From the NCBI GenBank assembly GCA_018000995.1, contig JAGNIU010000010.1:50313-114312 (forward strand): a DNA stretch of 64,000 bases. The letters run 5' to 3'. The stretch's first letter is position 1. The number at the start of each line of letters is the position of its first letter. Shown in pieces: positions 33,683 through 41,151 of the stretch. A program made the position numbers and the translations under genes. Below the pieces are notes generated by a model. That model saw only the letters and a program-made list of their open reading frames with translations. It ran no database searches and had not been told where the DNA came from. This DNA comes from Bacteroidia bacterium. GTDB taxonomy: Bacteria > Bacteroidota > Bacteroidia > B-17B0 > Aurantibacillaceae.

Positions 33683-34149
33683 AATTAGAGTGTGTTGATA
33701 TTGGTTTAAAAATACAAGTGGAGAAATCTTTACTTGACAGGATGTATTCAATCGGGATGGAGCATTATCCAGCCGAGTTTGGCGGACTATTAATTGGTAA
33801 ATACGCGCCTGATTTAAAAACGTGTATTATTTCTGAGATTCTATTACCTATAAAATATGTTTCATCGAGGTATTATTTTGATAGAGGAATTGAAGGGTTA
33901 ACAGAAAAACTTGAAGAGTTATACAATAAAGAGGAAAAATTAATTTATGTTGGTGAATGGCACACCCATCCGGATATGCCGGCGGAGCCAAGCGGAACCG
34001 ATAGAAAAGCTATGAAGGAAATTGCTGAACACAATGATGTAAATATTAGTAACCCTATTCTTTTGATCGTAAGTAATTCAAAAAAGGAATACGATTTCAA
34101 TTTTTATTTACAATATAAAGGGTCAATTCATAAATATATAACACTATAA
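33679..34149 (+). CDS. cap3: Cap3: JAMM/MPN isopeptidase
   Basis: The 156-aa protein has a complete JAMM motif: E33 (PAEFGG), H95-x-H97 (GEWHTHP) and S105/D108 (PSGTD), which bind Zn2+. Cap3 reverses Cap2-mediated conjugation of the CD-NTase. The start is a TTG at 33679 overlapping the cap2 stop (TTGA); the next ATG would delete the first strand. So translation is coupled to cap2. Confidence 0.93.
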   Translation: MKLECVDIGLKIQVEKSLLDRMYSIGMEHYPAEFGGLLIGKYAPDLKTCIISEILLPIKYVSSRYYFDRGIEGLTEKLEELYNKEEKLIYVGEWHTHPDMPAEPSGTDRKAMKEIAEHNDVNISNPILLIVSNSKKEYDFNFYLQYKGSIHKYITL

Positions 34150-34163
34150 ACTAAATAATTTAA

Positions 34164-34943
34164 ATGAAAAAAGCTACAAAAAGAAGCACCAAAGCGAAGA
34201 AGGCAAATGAAAAACTAAACCTCCGATCGCTATTCCTTGGGCTTCAAAAATCAATGATTGATAATTTGGATGTGATTCGAGAAAATGTTGATCACGCGCC
34301 TACAATGGGTGACGGTTCGGAAAATGAATGGATAATTTTTCTCAGAACCTATTTGCCAAAGCGATATTGTGTTGATAAGGCCAAAGTTATAGACTATCAC
34401 GGTAACCAAAGTGATGCTATAGATATAGTTATTTATGATCAACAGTACACCCCCTTCGTTTTAAACAAAAACAGCGTAAAATATATACCGGCTGAAAGTG
34501 TTTATGCAGTGTTTGAAGCTAAACAAGATATAACTAAAAAACACATCGAATATGCAGGAAAAAAAATAGAAAGTGTAAGGAAATTAGAAAGAACAACAGC
34601 ACCTGTTGTTGATAAAGGTGTGGTTAAACCTCCTCCTCAATTATTCGAAATATTAGGGGGCTTTTTGAGTTTAGATGGAAAATGGACTGACAAACTTAAT
34701 GATAGTACTCCATTTAAGGAGGCAATTACTAAACTAAAGGATAAACAATTTTTGAATATCGGGTGCGTATTAAAAAATCAATCTTTTTTAGTGACAGGTG
34801 AAAATGGAATAACAATTAATTTTAGTGCGGATAATGAAACTCTTATATACTTTTTCCTGAAGCTTACTGCCGAGTTGCAAAAATTGGGTACAGTTAGACC
34901 GATTGATATTAATAAATATATTGATTCACTTAATTCACAATAA
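34164..34943 (+). CDS. nucC: NucC-family CBASS effector endonuclease
   Basis: The 259-aa protein aligns by memory to E. coli NucC almost throughout: TYLPKRYCVDKAKVID, then SDAIDIVIYDQQYTPF, PAESVYAVFEAKQ, FEILGGFLSLDGKW and GTVRPIDINKYIDSL. It keeps the active-site IDx30EAK (I86-D87 and E118-A-K120). NucC is a restriction-enzyme-fold dsDNA endonuclease that hexamerises on binding cyclic tri-AMP and destroys the chromosome. A basic N-terminal extension (about residues 1-18, KKATKRSTKAKKANEK) is unusual. NucC is best known with HORMA/TRIP13 type III CBASS; here it sits with Cap2/Cap3. Confidence 0.92.
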   Translation: MKKATKRSTKAKKANEKLNLRSLFLGLQKSMIDNLDVIRENVDHAPTMGDGSENEWIIFLRTYLPKRYCVDKAKVIDYHGNQSDAIDIVIYDQQYTPFVLNKNSVKYIPAESVYAVFEAKQDITKKHIEYAGKKIESVRKLERTTAPVVDKGVVKPPPQLFEILGGFLSLDGKWTDKLNDSTPFKEAITKLKDKQFLNIGCVLKNQSFLVTGENGITINFSADNETLIYFFLKLTAELQKLGTVRPIDINKYIDSLNSQ

Positions 34944-34944
34944 T

Positions 34945-35754
34945 ATGCATAAAATTGTAAGTAAAGAAGACAAATCAAAATCTCTGAATACCTATATACA
35001 GGAGATAATAGACCAAAAAAAAGCAACCCCCATAAGTATCGATAACGGTCATGTACAATCTTTAATAAAGCATATTATAGAATGGGCGGGAAACGATTTT
35101 TCTGAAGTGTTCGTTGCAGGCTCCTCTGCGAAAGGCACGGCTTTAATTGGTAGTTCTGATTTGGATTTATTCATTTCTTTAAAAGCCGGAATGTCTGACA
35201 GGCTTGAGGACAATTTCCATTCATTGGCAGAAATGTTTAGTGTTAAAAAAATAACTTTCAGACGGCAAAATGTTTCTGTAAGGGTTACATATTATGGATT
35301 GCAAATTGATTTGGTGCCGGGCAAAAAGAAACCTCGGTCCCGACAAAGACATACATTATACATGCATAGGGAAGAAAATCAGGATAGAATTGAGACCAAT
35401 GTAAAAAAGCATATTAAATACGTAATTGAATCGGGGAGAATTAACGAGATACTTGCTATGAAAATATGGAGAGATTTAAATGGTTTAGTTTTTCCTTCCA
35501 TGTATTTAGAAATGTATGTGATTAAAGCTTTAAAAGGAAAATGGTCAACGAGAAAATTTTTAGCAAGAAATTTTTTGCATGTTTTGGAAGATCTTTCAAA
35601 ATATATTCATTCTACTGCAATTTATGACCCTTCTAACGGCAGTAATAGTATTTCAAATGAATTAGGTAAGGCAGATAAAAATCGAATACAGAAAGCAGCA
35701 GAAGAATCCTTAAATAAGGAATTTATGAACGAAATTATTTACTTTAAAAAATAG
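34945..35754 (+). CDS. Second nucleotidyltransferase in the CBASS operon
   Basis: The 269-aa protein is a pol-beta-type NTase with GSSAKGT (59-65), the D72-x-D74 pair in GSSDLDLFI and D122 in QIDLVPGK, all intact. It resembles class I (archaeal-type) CCA-adding enzymes or CD-NTase relatives, but the C-terminal half (about 140-269) is different from the first cyclase. The ATG is 1 bp after the nucC stop. It could make a second nucleotide signal, modify RNA, or be an additional toxin. No C-terminal Gly (ends YFKK). Function uncertain. Confidence 0.85.
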   Translation: MHKIVSKEDKSKSLNTYIQEIIDQKKATPISIDNGHVQSLIKHIIEWAGNDFSEVFVAGSSAKGTALIGSSDLDLFISLKAGMSDRLEDNFHSLAEMFSVKKITFRRQNVSVRVTYYGLQIDLVPGKKKPRSRQRHTLYMHREENQDRIETNVKKHIKYVIESGRINEILAMKIWRDLNGLVFPSMYLEMYVIKALKGKWSTRKFLARNFLHVLEDLSKYIHSTAIYDPSNGSNSISNELGKADKNRIQKAAEESLNKEFMNEIIYFKK

Positions 35755-35764
35755 ATGCTCTTAT

Positions 35765-36061
35765 TTACAAAGCTGATTTATTCAGCAAATTGTATTTAGT
35801 GAAGTTTTTGGAGATATTAGGGAAGGTTTTGATTTCGTGGTTTTCGAAAATAGCTATGATGGATTTGCGGGAAGAATCTGTTTGCGGACGCAATTCGAGA
35901 ACAAGGACTGTTATTTGATTACGATTTACCCAAGTGAATTTTTCTTGAACAGTTTCAAATTCCTTTTTAGAAATTATTACTTGACCATCATTTAAAATGT
36001 GAATGATATCAACTTGCCTCTGCTCTACCGGGATGTCGTATTGTTCAATTAGTTCTTTCAT
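35765..36061 (-). CDS. Hypothetical protein, 98 aa
   Basis: This small soluble mixed protein (VDIIHILNDGQVIISKKEF, then ITVLVLELRPQTDSSRKSII) has no family I recognise. It converges on the end of the CBASS operon with an 11-bp gap. The codon pattern and ATG start support a gene. Function unknown. Confidence 0.55.
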   Translation of the reverse strand: MKELIEQYDIPVEQRQVDIIHILNDGQVIISKKEFETVQEKFTWVNRNQITVLVLELRPQTDSSRKSIIAIFENHEIKTFPNISKNFTKYNLLNKSAL

Positions 36062-36127
36062 TTTGAAATTTTGTTATATAAAGATAAGATAAAATATAAG
36101 TGAAATGAGGTTGTGTTTTGAACAGAA

Positions 36128-36199
36128 ATGGTTGAAAGATTGATTTGTAGAATTATAATATTTTTATTAATTAAATTTACGCCACAATCTTTCAACCAT
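36128..36199. repeat. Perfect 15-bp inverted repeat around a promoter region
   Basis: ATGGTTGAAAGATTG (36128-36142) and its exact reverse complement (36185-36199) enclose 42 bp of AT-rich DNA between the minus-strand 98-aa gene and the S1/P1 nuclease gene. The arms could be a regulator site, a transcript-end hairpin, or the ends of a tiny inserted element. No target-site duplication is evident. Confidence 0.6.
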
Positions 36200-36208
36200 A
36201 TCGCTTAC

Positions 36209-36970
36209 TTATTCTTTTAAGACTTTGTTTAATACCGCAGCTAATCTTAAACCAGCTTTGAGAAGTTGTTTTTTGACTAAAGGCATGTTGGTTTTGATAT
36301 AGCTTACGGTTATGTTGCCATTTTTAAAAGCATATATCTGGGATAAACAAGATCGGCTGTCATTGAGCCATACAACAGGATTAATTTGTTGAATGGATTT
36401 TATTTCTTTGGTAGAGAGCATGTTTCCTAGTTTTATGCAATCGACCGCGGAGATATTGCTATACTGAATAATAGATTCGTCCCAAACAAAATGCAGGTTG
36501 GTTTTCTTTTTCAGGAATTTTACCTGTGCGTAGTTGCCACCACGATCATCCGGATAAGCAACGTGCAATGGCTGGTGTAAATCACCAATGAGATGAAAAA
36601 TTAATTTTAAGTTGAAATTAATGGCTTCTTTAGAACGAAATGAGTTAATGTCTAAGTTTGTAATCGCTTCTTCCATGGCATTTATTATGTTTGGTTCCCT
36701 CGTTTTTACATAGGTAGCATCGCGGTCGATGTTAATGTAATGCCAAGGTTTCATGTAATAGTACGAATGGTTGCTTTTGATTTTATCCATCCAGATGGCT
36801 GCTTCTTCGAAAGATATTTTACCTAAATAATTTTGCACTTTTTTAAGTACAGATTTATCTAAATAATGTTTTGTTATTTGGACTACGATTTCGTGGCCGC
36901 GTTTTCCCCAGGCAAATAAATTGTTGGTGAGAATTGTAATAATTGCGAGTATGATAATTGATTTCTTCAT
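36209..36970 (-). CDS. S1/P1-type nuclease, exported
   Basis: The 253-aa product (start at the ATG at 36970, since a longer frame to 37033 adds a poor N-terminus) has a signal peptide ending LFA and a mature start WGKRGHEIV, where the terminal Trp and His are zinc ligands in this family. Further ligands appear in HLIGDLHQPLHV and LHFVWDESI. S1/P1 nucleases cleave single-stranded nucleic acids and remove 3' phosphates, acting outside the cytoplasm. It lies 20 bp after the membrane protein gene. Phosphate or nucleic-acid scavenging is the likely role. Confidence 0.9.
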   Translation of the reverse strand: MKKSIIILAIITILTNNLFAWGKRGHEIVVQITKHYLDKSVLKKVQNYLGKISFEEAAIWMDKIKSNHSYYYMKPWHYINIDRDATYVKTREPNIINAMEEAITNLDINSFRSKEAINFNLKLIFHLIGDLHQPLHVAYPDDRGGNYAQVKFLKKKTNLHFVWDESIIQYSNISAVDCIKLGNMLSTKEIKSIQQINPVVWLNDSRSCLSQIYAFKNGNITVSYIKTNMPLVKKQLLKAGLRLAAVLNKVLKE

Positions 36971-36990
36971 TTTAATTGTTTTTAATGTTA

Positions 36991-37722
36991 TTAGATTTTG
37001 TCTTTGAAAAATAAACCGCCTTTTACCAGCCATGAGAAGCCAAAGGCTACGAATGCGATGGTTTCGAGCCAGAAAACAGGTTTGTATTTGAGAAAGGATT
37101 GGGTAACAGTGTCGGGAAGAATGAAAAAGAATATTAGGATAGCTATACAGGAAAGCATTATGTACCCTGCGGTTTTGTATATTAGATTTCTGATTATCTT
37201 TTCCGGTGTTGGATGTGTTTCTCCTTTTGTAAAAAGAAAAAGTGTGAAATAAGCCATGCTTAAAATAAATAATCCTGCAGCAATCAGATGGATTACACCG
37301 ATTACAGAATGCCGCTCAACATCATACCAAATATTGCAATGCGGAATTATGCCACGAATAATTTTTAAGTTTGTTGGCATTAAAGCAACGATTACGCCGA
37401 ATATACCGGCAAGCATCGAAACAATCCTATCGGCTATATCATATCCTTTGTAGGAGAACATAAATATTGACAGCGTGCAGACGTAACCAACAAACACATC
37501 ACGCATGTTGGTATGGTAATAGTTGCTGATGGAATCTTGTATTTCCTTACAGCTTCCTATAATTATAGAACCAAGTACTAAAATTAGCGGGAAGAAAAAA
37601 CCCAATATGCCAATGAGCTTTCGGACGGTAAGGTAGGATAGTACTAATTTGTTTTCTTTTTCAAGTTGTTCGTAGTTTGGTACAGGTTCAGGAGTACCGT
37701 TTTCTGGTTTTGAATTTTTCAT
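36991..37722 (-). CDS. Multi-helix membrane protein of unknown function
   Basis: The 243-aa protein has six or seven hydrophobic helices (for example LIGILGFFFPLILVLGSIII, VSMLAGIFGVIVALMP, LIAAGLFILSMAYFTLFLFT, AGYIMLSCIAILIFFFILP). A conserved-looking SISNYYHTNMRDVFVG lies in the first loop. I recall related uncharacterised proteins (DUF998-like layout) but cannot name the family with confidence. It lies 20 bp upstream of the S1/P1 nuclease gene and is probably co-transcribed with it. Confidence 0.7.
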   Translation of the reverse strand: MKNSKPENGTPEPVPNYEQLEKENKLVLSYLTVRKLIGILGFFFPLILVLGSIIIGSCKEIQDSISNYYHTNMRDVFVGYVCTLSIFMFSYKGYDIADRIVSMLAGIFGVIVALMPTNLKIIRGIIPHCNIWYDVERHSVIGVIHLIAAGLFILSMAYFTLFLFTKGETHPTPEKIIRNLIYKTAGYIMLSCIAILIFFFILPDTVTQSFLKYKPVFWLETIAFVAFGFSWLVKGGLFFKDKI

Positions 37723-37799
37723 TTGATTTTGTTTTTAATAGTTAATAACTATGGTTTTAATTGCTTCAGTTTACACTCCTGAAAGAGTTTTGTTTTTTT

Positions 37800-37847
37800 G
37801 TTTGCATACTTGCATACCCATATATAGGGGTCTGCAAACTTGCAAAC
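37800..37847. promoter_or_regulatory. Imperfect palindrome with TTGCA repeats
   Basis: GTTTGCATACTTGCATACC (37800-37818) faces GGTCTGCAAACTTGCAAAC (37829-37847); the arms match in 15 of 19 positions as reverse complements. It lies upstream of the membrane-protein gene (minus) and downstream of the ATPase gene, so it is a possible operator or transcript-end structure. Confidence 0.45.
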
Positions 37848-37866
37848 GTTCTTAGTTGCTTTGTTT

Positions 37867-39036
37867 TCAATTGGATAAGTAGTAAATCACCTCCTTCCCT
37901 TCCTGACGTTTGCAAAGGTTACGCACAGTGCCGTTTGCATCGGGAATTACTAATTTGTGTGTTATGATTGATTTTAATCTTGATTCAATTGTGCGCTCTT
38001 TACAATTCATTTCAAGACATAGTTTTTCAATGAGTACGGATTTATTTACAGGCTCACTTAAAAAACCTGCTATCAATTCAATGGTTTCATCAAGCGCCGC
38101 TTTTTGGTTACGGCTGTCGAATGATTCTTTAATAGTGTTTGGATCGGCTATAATCAATCCCTTCTCTTTATCAGAATACTCAACGTAAAACGGTTCGTGC
38201 TTGCGCGAGCTCCGGCATTTCAAATAATTTATTTTAATAAGATCGATGTTGTGATTTTCGGAATCTTTCTCAAAACCGATTTGCATGACCGTACTGGCTT
38301 TATTTAAAATTTCAGTACCAAGATGACCACGGGCCTTATCAGTGCTGCCCGGATTTTCGTGAATGAGGCAAAGAAAAGTAACATCGTAACGGTTGATGGT
38401 TTGATTCATCATATCAATTAATTTCATACTATCCTTAGTATCATTGAAATTGAAAACACAATCCGTAATTACATCCAGTACAATAAACAAATGCATTGGA
38501 AATTTCTGACGGATGTAATCCAGATACATGTTGAGCATTTCAAAACGTTCCTCGCGGGCAAATTCTAAAAGTGAGATGTAATCGAACCCATAAGGATGGT
38601 CTTCAATTGGAAACCCTGCCTTTAATTGAATTTGTTGTAAAGAATAAGGAAGCTGGTCGGAAAGATTACGTTCCGTATCTACGTAACATACTCCATAACG
38701 GGATAAAATATTCCGTTTAAAATCTAGTAAATCCCGATTACTTTCCGGTGTTTTTAAAAGGGCCGCGCAAATTGTTTCAGCCAGACGTGATTTATGCACA
38801 CCTGCTTTGCCCTGAACAACATTTATTGTTTTAGGAAAGAACACCGGGTTTTCTTTTTGCCATAGAATCGGCTGACTGAAAGAAATGGGCTTGCCTTTGC
38901 TTTCACGAATTTGTTGTTGTGAAGCTAAAAGGCGATCCAACTTCTTTGCCGGAGACTCAATTCCCTTCTCTGTTAGCTTTAATGCTCCGTTAAGGTTTAT
39001 CAACTTTTTATCGGGCGGTGGTGGAATATCAATCAT
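37867..39036 (-). CDS. RecA-like ATPase of mobile-element replication type
   Basis: The 389-aa protein has a Walker A-like motif (VVQGKAGVHKSRLA, about 74-86), a Walker B-like hydrophobic strand (LFIVLDVITDCV) and a HENPGSTDKARGHLGTE motif like RepA/DnaB-type helicases. The C-terminal 70 residues resemble a winged helix (SVLIEKLCLEMN, then RTIESRLKSIITHKLV). Such proteins occur beside HTH proteins in Bacteroidota mobile elements. It is the third gene of the minus-strand module that includes the excisionase-like protein. Confidence 0.75.
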   Translation of the reverse strand: MIDIPPPPDKKLINLNGALKLTEKGIESPAKKLDRLLASQQQIRESKGKPISFSQPILWQKENPVFFPKTINVVQGKAGVHKSRLAETICAALLKTPESNRDLLDFKRNILSRYGVCYVDTERNLSDQLPYSLQQIQLKAGFPIEDHPYGFDYISLLEFAREERFEMLNMYLDYIRQKFPMHLFIVLDVITDCVFNFNDTKDSMKLIDMMNQTINRYDVTFLCLIHENPGSTDKARGHLGTEILNKASTVMQIGFEKDSENHNIDLIKINYLKCRSSRKHEPFYVEYSDKEKGLIIADPNTIKESFDSRNQKAALDETIELIAGFLSEPVNKSVLIEKLCLEMNCKERTIESRLKSIITHKLVIPDANGTVRNLCKRQEGKEVIYYLSN

Positions 39037-39094
39037 AATAGCTCCTTACTCCTCCGCTTTTTCAGAAGGATTTAATTTTGGTTTACATTAAAAA

Positions 39095-39481
39095 TTACTG
39101 GAAATAAGAAAGAGGCATGAAGTAGACTTGCATCTGACCATTTTTATAATAAATGGTCGCAGACCAATCTTTAGGTGTTCGGTTCTGAATTTGTGTTTCC
39201 TGTTGGATGCAACTTTCTAAATGCATTATCATGAATTTGTAATTGACGTCATCCAAGCGGAAAAACAATTCCGAGAAATAAGAAAGGCGCAATCTATCAA
39301 GCTGGAGTTTTTCAAAGAGGCGATTTATTTGTTCTTTATCAGAATTACTATCTCCCAATAATTTTTTATAATAGTTCACGTTTGATTCTAAAGTTTTTGC
39401 ATCGCGTTCTAGGATTGCGGAAATCTCTTGCAATAATTCCGGCCACGTAAGGTCTTTTAGAGTTTCGTTATATTTTTGCAT
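39095..39481 (-). CDS. Hypothetical protein, 128 aa, helical
   Basis: The N-terminal half is predicted helical and charged (TWPELLQEISAILERDAKTL) and the C-terminal half is mixed (ATIYYKNGQMQVYFMPLSYF). No family recognised. It sits 6 bp from the HTH gene and 58 bp from the ATPase gene in the mobile-element module, suggesting a joint role. Confidence 0.6.
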   Translation of the reverse strand: MQKYNETLKDLTWPELLQEISAILERDAKTLESNVNYYKKLLGDSNSDKEQINRLFEKLQLDRLRLSYFSELFFRLDDVNYKFMIMHLESCIQQETQIQNRTPKDWSATIYYKNGQMQVYFMPLSYFQ

Positions 39482-39487
39482 GGTAGA

Positions 39488-39766
39488 TTACTTTTTAAAG
39501 GATTTTATATAGTGTTTTGAAAGCAACTCCTCTACGTCTGCTAATTTGTAATAGATTTTATTGCCTACTTGAGAGAAGGAGATTTTCCCTTCATCGCGCC
39601 AGGTTTGCGCTGTGCGTTTTGAGATTTTCATCAGGAGAAGAAATTCCTGATTATCGAGAAATGTTTCTTCCGGATTTTTGTTTTGTTTGTCGAGTTTTGA
39701 TTTAATTTCCTCGATTGAGGCGAGCATTGTATTGAATTGCTCCTTTGTTAAGATTACGGCTTCCAT
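39488..39766 (-). CDS. Excisionase/MerR-like helix-turn-helix protein
   Basis: The 92-aa protein has an N-terminal coiled-coil-like segment (MLASIEEIKSKLDKQ) and a C-terminal winged HTH of the HTH_17 type: FLLLMKISKRTAQTWRDEGK, then ISFSQVGNKIYYKLADVEEL. Such proteins act as excisionases or initiators on Bacteroidota mobile elements. It lies directly upstream of the 128-aa gene. Confidence 0.85.
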   Translation of the reverse strand: MEAVILTKEQFNTMLASIEEIKSKLDKQNKNPEETFLDNQEFLLLMKISKRTAQTWRDEGKISFSQVGNKIYYKLADVEELLSKHYIKSFKK

Positions 39767-39816
39767 GTTTTACTGCGTTTTAAATTATTATGCAGCAAAA
39801 GTGGTCTGAATAAAAA

Positions 39817-39850
39817 AGTCCCCGAGTCCCCTCGTGGTCCCCTGGGGACT
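39817..39850. repeat. Clustered AGTCCCC motif, intergenic
   Basis: Two direct GTCCCC units, one further GTCCCC and one inverted GGGGAC lie within 34 bp, partly forming GTCCCCTGGGGAC. The same unit recurs four times in the coding region at 40312-40350. It may be a protein-binding site cluster. Confidence 0.6.
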
Positions 39851-39946
39851 ATTTTTAATGTAAAAGAGTGCTAATCAGGCGGGAATTTAAAGCAGGTTAG
39901 CTTACCTGAAAGAAAGTATAATTTTGATTTTGTATATTTGACATGG

Positions 39947-40020
39947 AACAAAGAAATTGTTCCTGTTCAATTAAAGGGAGAAAGAAGCTTTGGGATTATC
40001 TCAGGGCTTTTTTCTTTTTT
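39947..40020 (+). ncRNA. Possible small RNA in the mobile module
   Basis: TATATTTG at 39933-39940 fits a -7 box. Downstream come hairpin GGAACAA/TTGTTCC (39945-39963), then AAAGAAGC (39981-39988) pairing with GCTTTTTT from 40006 and running into a T-rich tail ending near 40020. No coding frame is evident. The transcript would lie between the HTH and 301-aa genes and opposite to them. Promoter spacing is not ideal, so this is a candidate only. Confidence 0.35.
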
Positions 40021-40065
40021 TACAACCACTACTTTAAAAGTACTATAAATATTTGGTAAAGGATA

Positions 40066-40971
40066 TTAGAGCAAATCAAATTTTGAGTTGCCTTTTGGTC
40101 TCTTCTCTATTCTGGAAGGCTTCAAAATTGTTTTCACAGTCTCAATAGAAATTTCGTTACCGTCTTTATCAATAAACCAAGCAGAAATCATTTCTGCGAT
40201 AATTTGAGGCTGTGCTTCAAGTCCAGGCTTTCCGTTTACTTTTGTTTCGTGCATCAGTCGAAAGAATATATCAACAAACCTGTTGAGGTTTGTATTAATT
40301 TTTGACTTTACAGGGGACGCCGGGGACTTTTTGAGGGGACCGAGGGGACTTTTATTTGTTTGAGAACCAAAATCTTCTGCGCGCTTTTTGCCTAACCGTT
40401 TTTGGTTTTTTAGAAGAATAATTTCTAACTCGCATTTTTCATCAAATGGAACTTCATTGTGATTTGTAAATGCCGGCCGGTTTTGAAGATATTCTGTTTT
40501 TGTTTCCATCAAATACAACAGTTTGTCTTCAATAGCAGAATAATTTTTTAATTGTTGTTTAATGTTATTAAAATTAAAACGATTGGCGGGAACAAGTTTA
40601 CCAGATTCTATTTCCTGACGCAAAAGCTCAATTACCATTAGTGCCTTTTCAATTTTTATATTTTGTTCTTTCGTAGTGAAATGGTCGCGGTTCAGATCAA
40701 TCAGTTTTTCCAGTTTATTTAACCAAATAAATGGATTGTTTATGAAACCGCACTGATATTGAAGAAAAGGTTTGATTTTGGATTTGTTTAACGTAAGAAG
40801 TTTTTGCAAAAGACATCGACAATATTGTTCAAGATTAAAATTGCCGTTTAATATAAAATCAGGTTGCAAGTTTTCATAGGCAATAACATCAAATTCATTA
40901 GGTTCGGAAATCATGATATTAGCAACCGGATGTTCCTGAAAAGGAGCTGTTTTTATCGGTACCTTAAGCAT
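40066..40971 (-). CDS. Hypothetical mobile-element protein, 301 aa
   Basis: The soluble protein has a long helical middle (LNKLEKLIDLNRDHFTTKEQ) and a basic linker (SPLGPLKKSPASPVKSK) encoded by clustered GGGGAC units, then a C-terminal domain (RFVDIFFRLMHETKVNGKPG, then ISAWFIDKDGNEISIETVKT). I recall this C-terminal pattern in Bacteroidota mobile-element proteins next to RepA-like ATPases, but do not know its role. It lies upstream of the HTH gene and separated by the candidate RNA. Confidence 0.6.
   Translation of the reverse strand: MLKVPIKTAPFQEHPVANIMISEPNEFDVIAYENLQPDFILNGNFNLEQYCRCLLQKLLTLNKSKIKPFLQYQCGFINNPFIWLNKLEKLIDLNRDHFTTKEQNIKIEKALMVIELLRQEIESGKLVPANRFNFNNIKQQLKNYSAIEDKLLYLMETKTEYLQNRPAFTNHNEVPFDEKCELEIILLKNQKRLGKKRAEDFGSQTNKSPLGPLKKSPASPVKSKINTNLNRFVDIFFRLMHETKVNGKPGLEAQPQIIAEMISAWFIDKDGNEISIETVKTILKPSRIEKRPKGNSKFDLL
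40312..40350. repeat. Clustered GGGGAC motif inside the 301-aa gene
   Basis: Four GGGGAC units within 39 bp, the same motif as at 39817-39850, encode the Ser/Pro/Lys linker. A motif present in both a coding region and the nearby intergenic region suggests a functional DNA site rather than selection for the peptide. Confidence 0.55.
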
Positions 40972-41151
40972 TTGAGTTAAAAAGTCAAATATTAGCTAAA
41001 ATAGAAATCCAAGTTACAAATATATTAAGTCTCATAGGAGAATGTTAATAAATATAGCATCAAATTGCTACAAATTGTAGCAAAACAAATGACTTAAAAT
41101 GTTATGCATTTATGTAAAAAACGGCTTCTTTTTTATATATTTACCCTTCCT

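Noticed and set aside
22130..41100. Classical integrative element anchored at tRNA-Asp
   Set aside because: No integrase and no repeat of the tRNA 3' end were found in the window, so a defined element with att sites is not supported.
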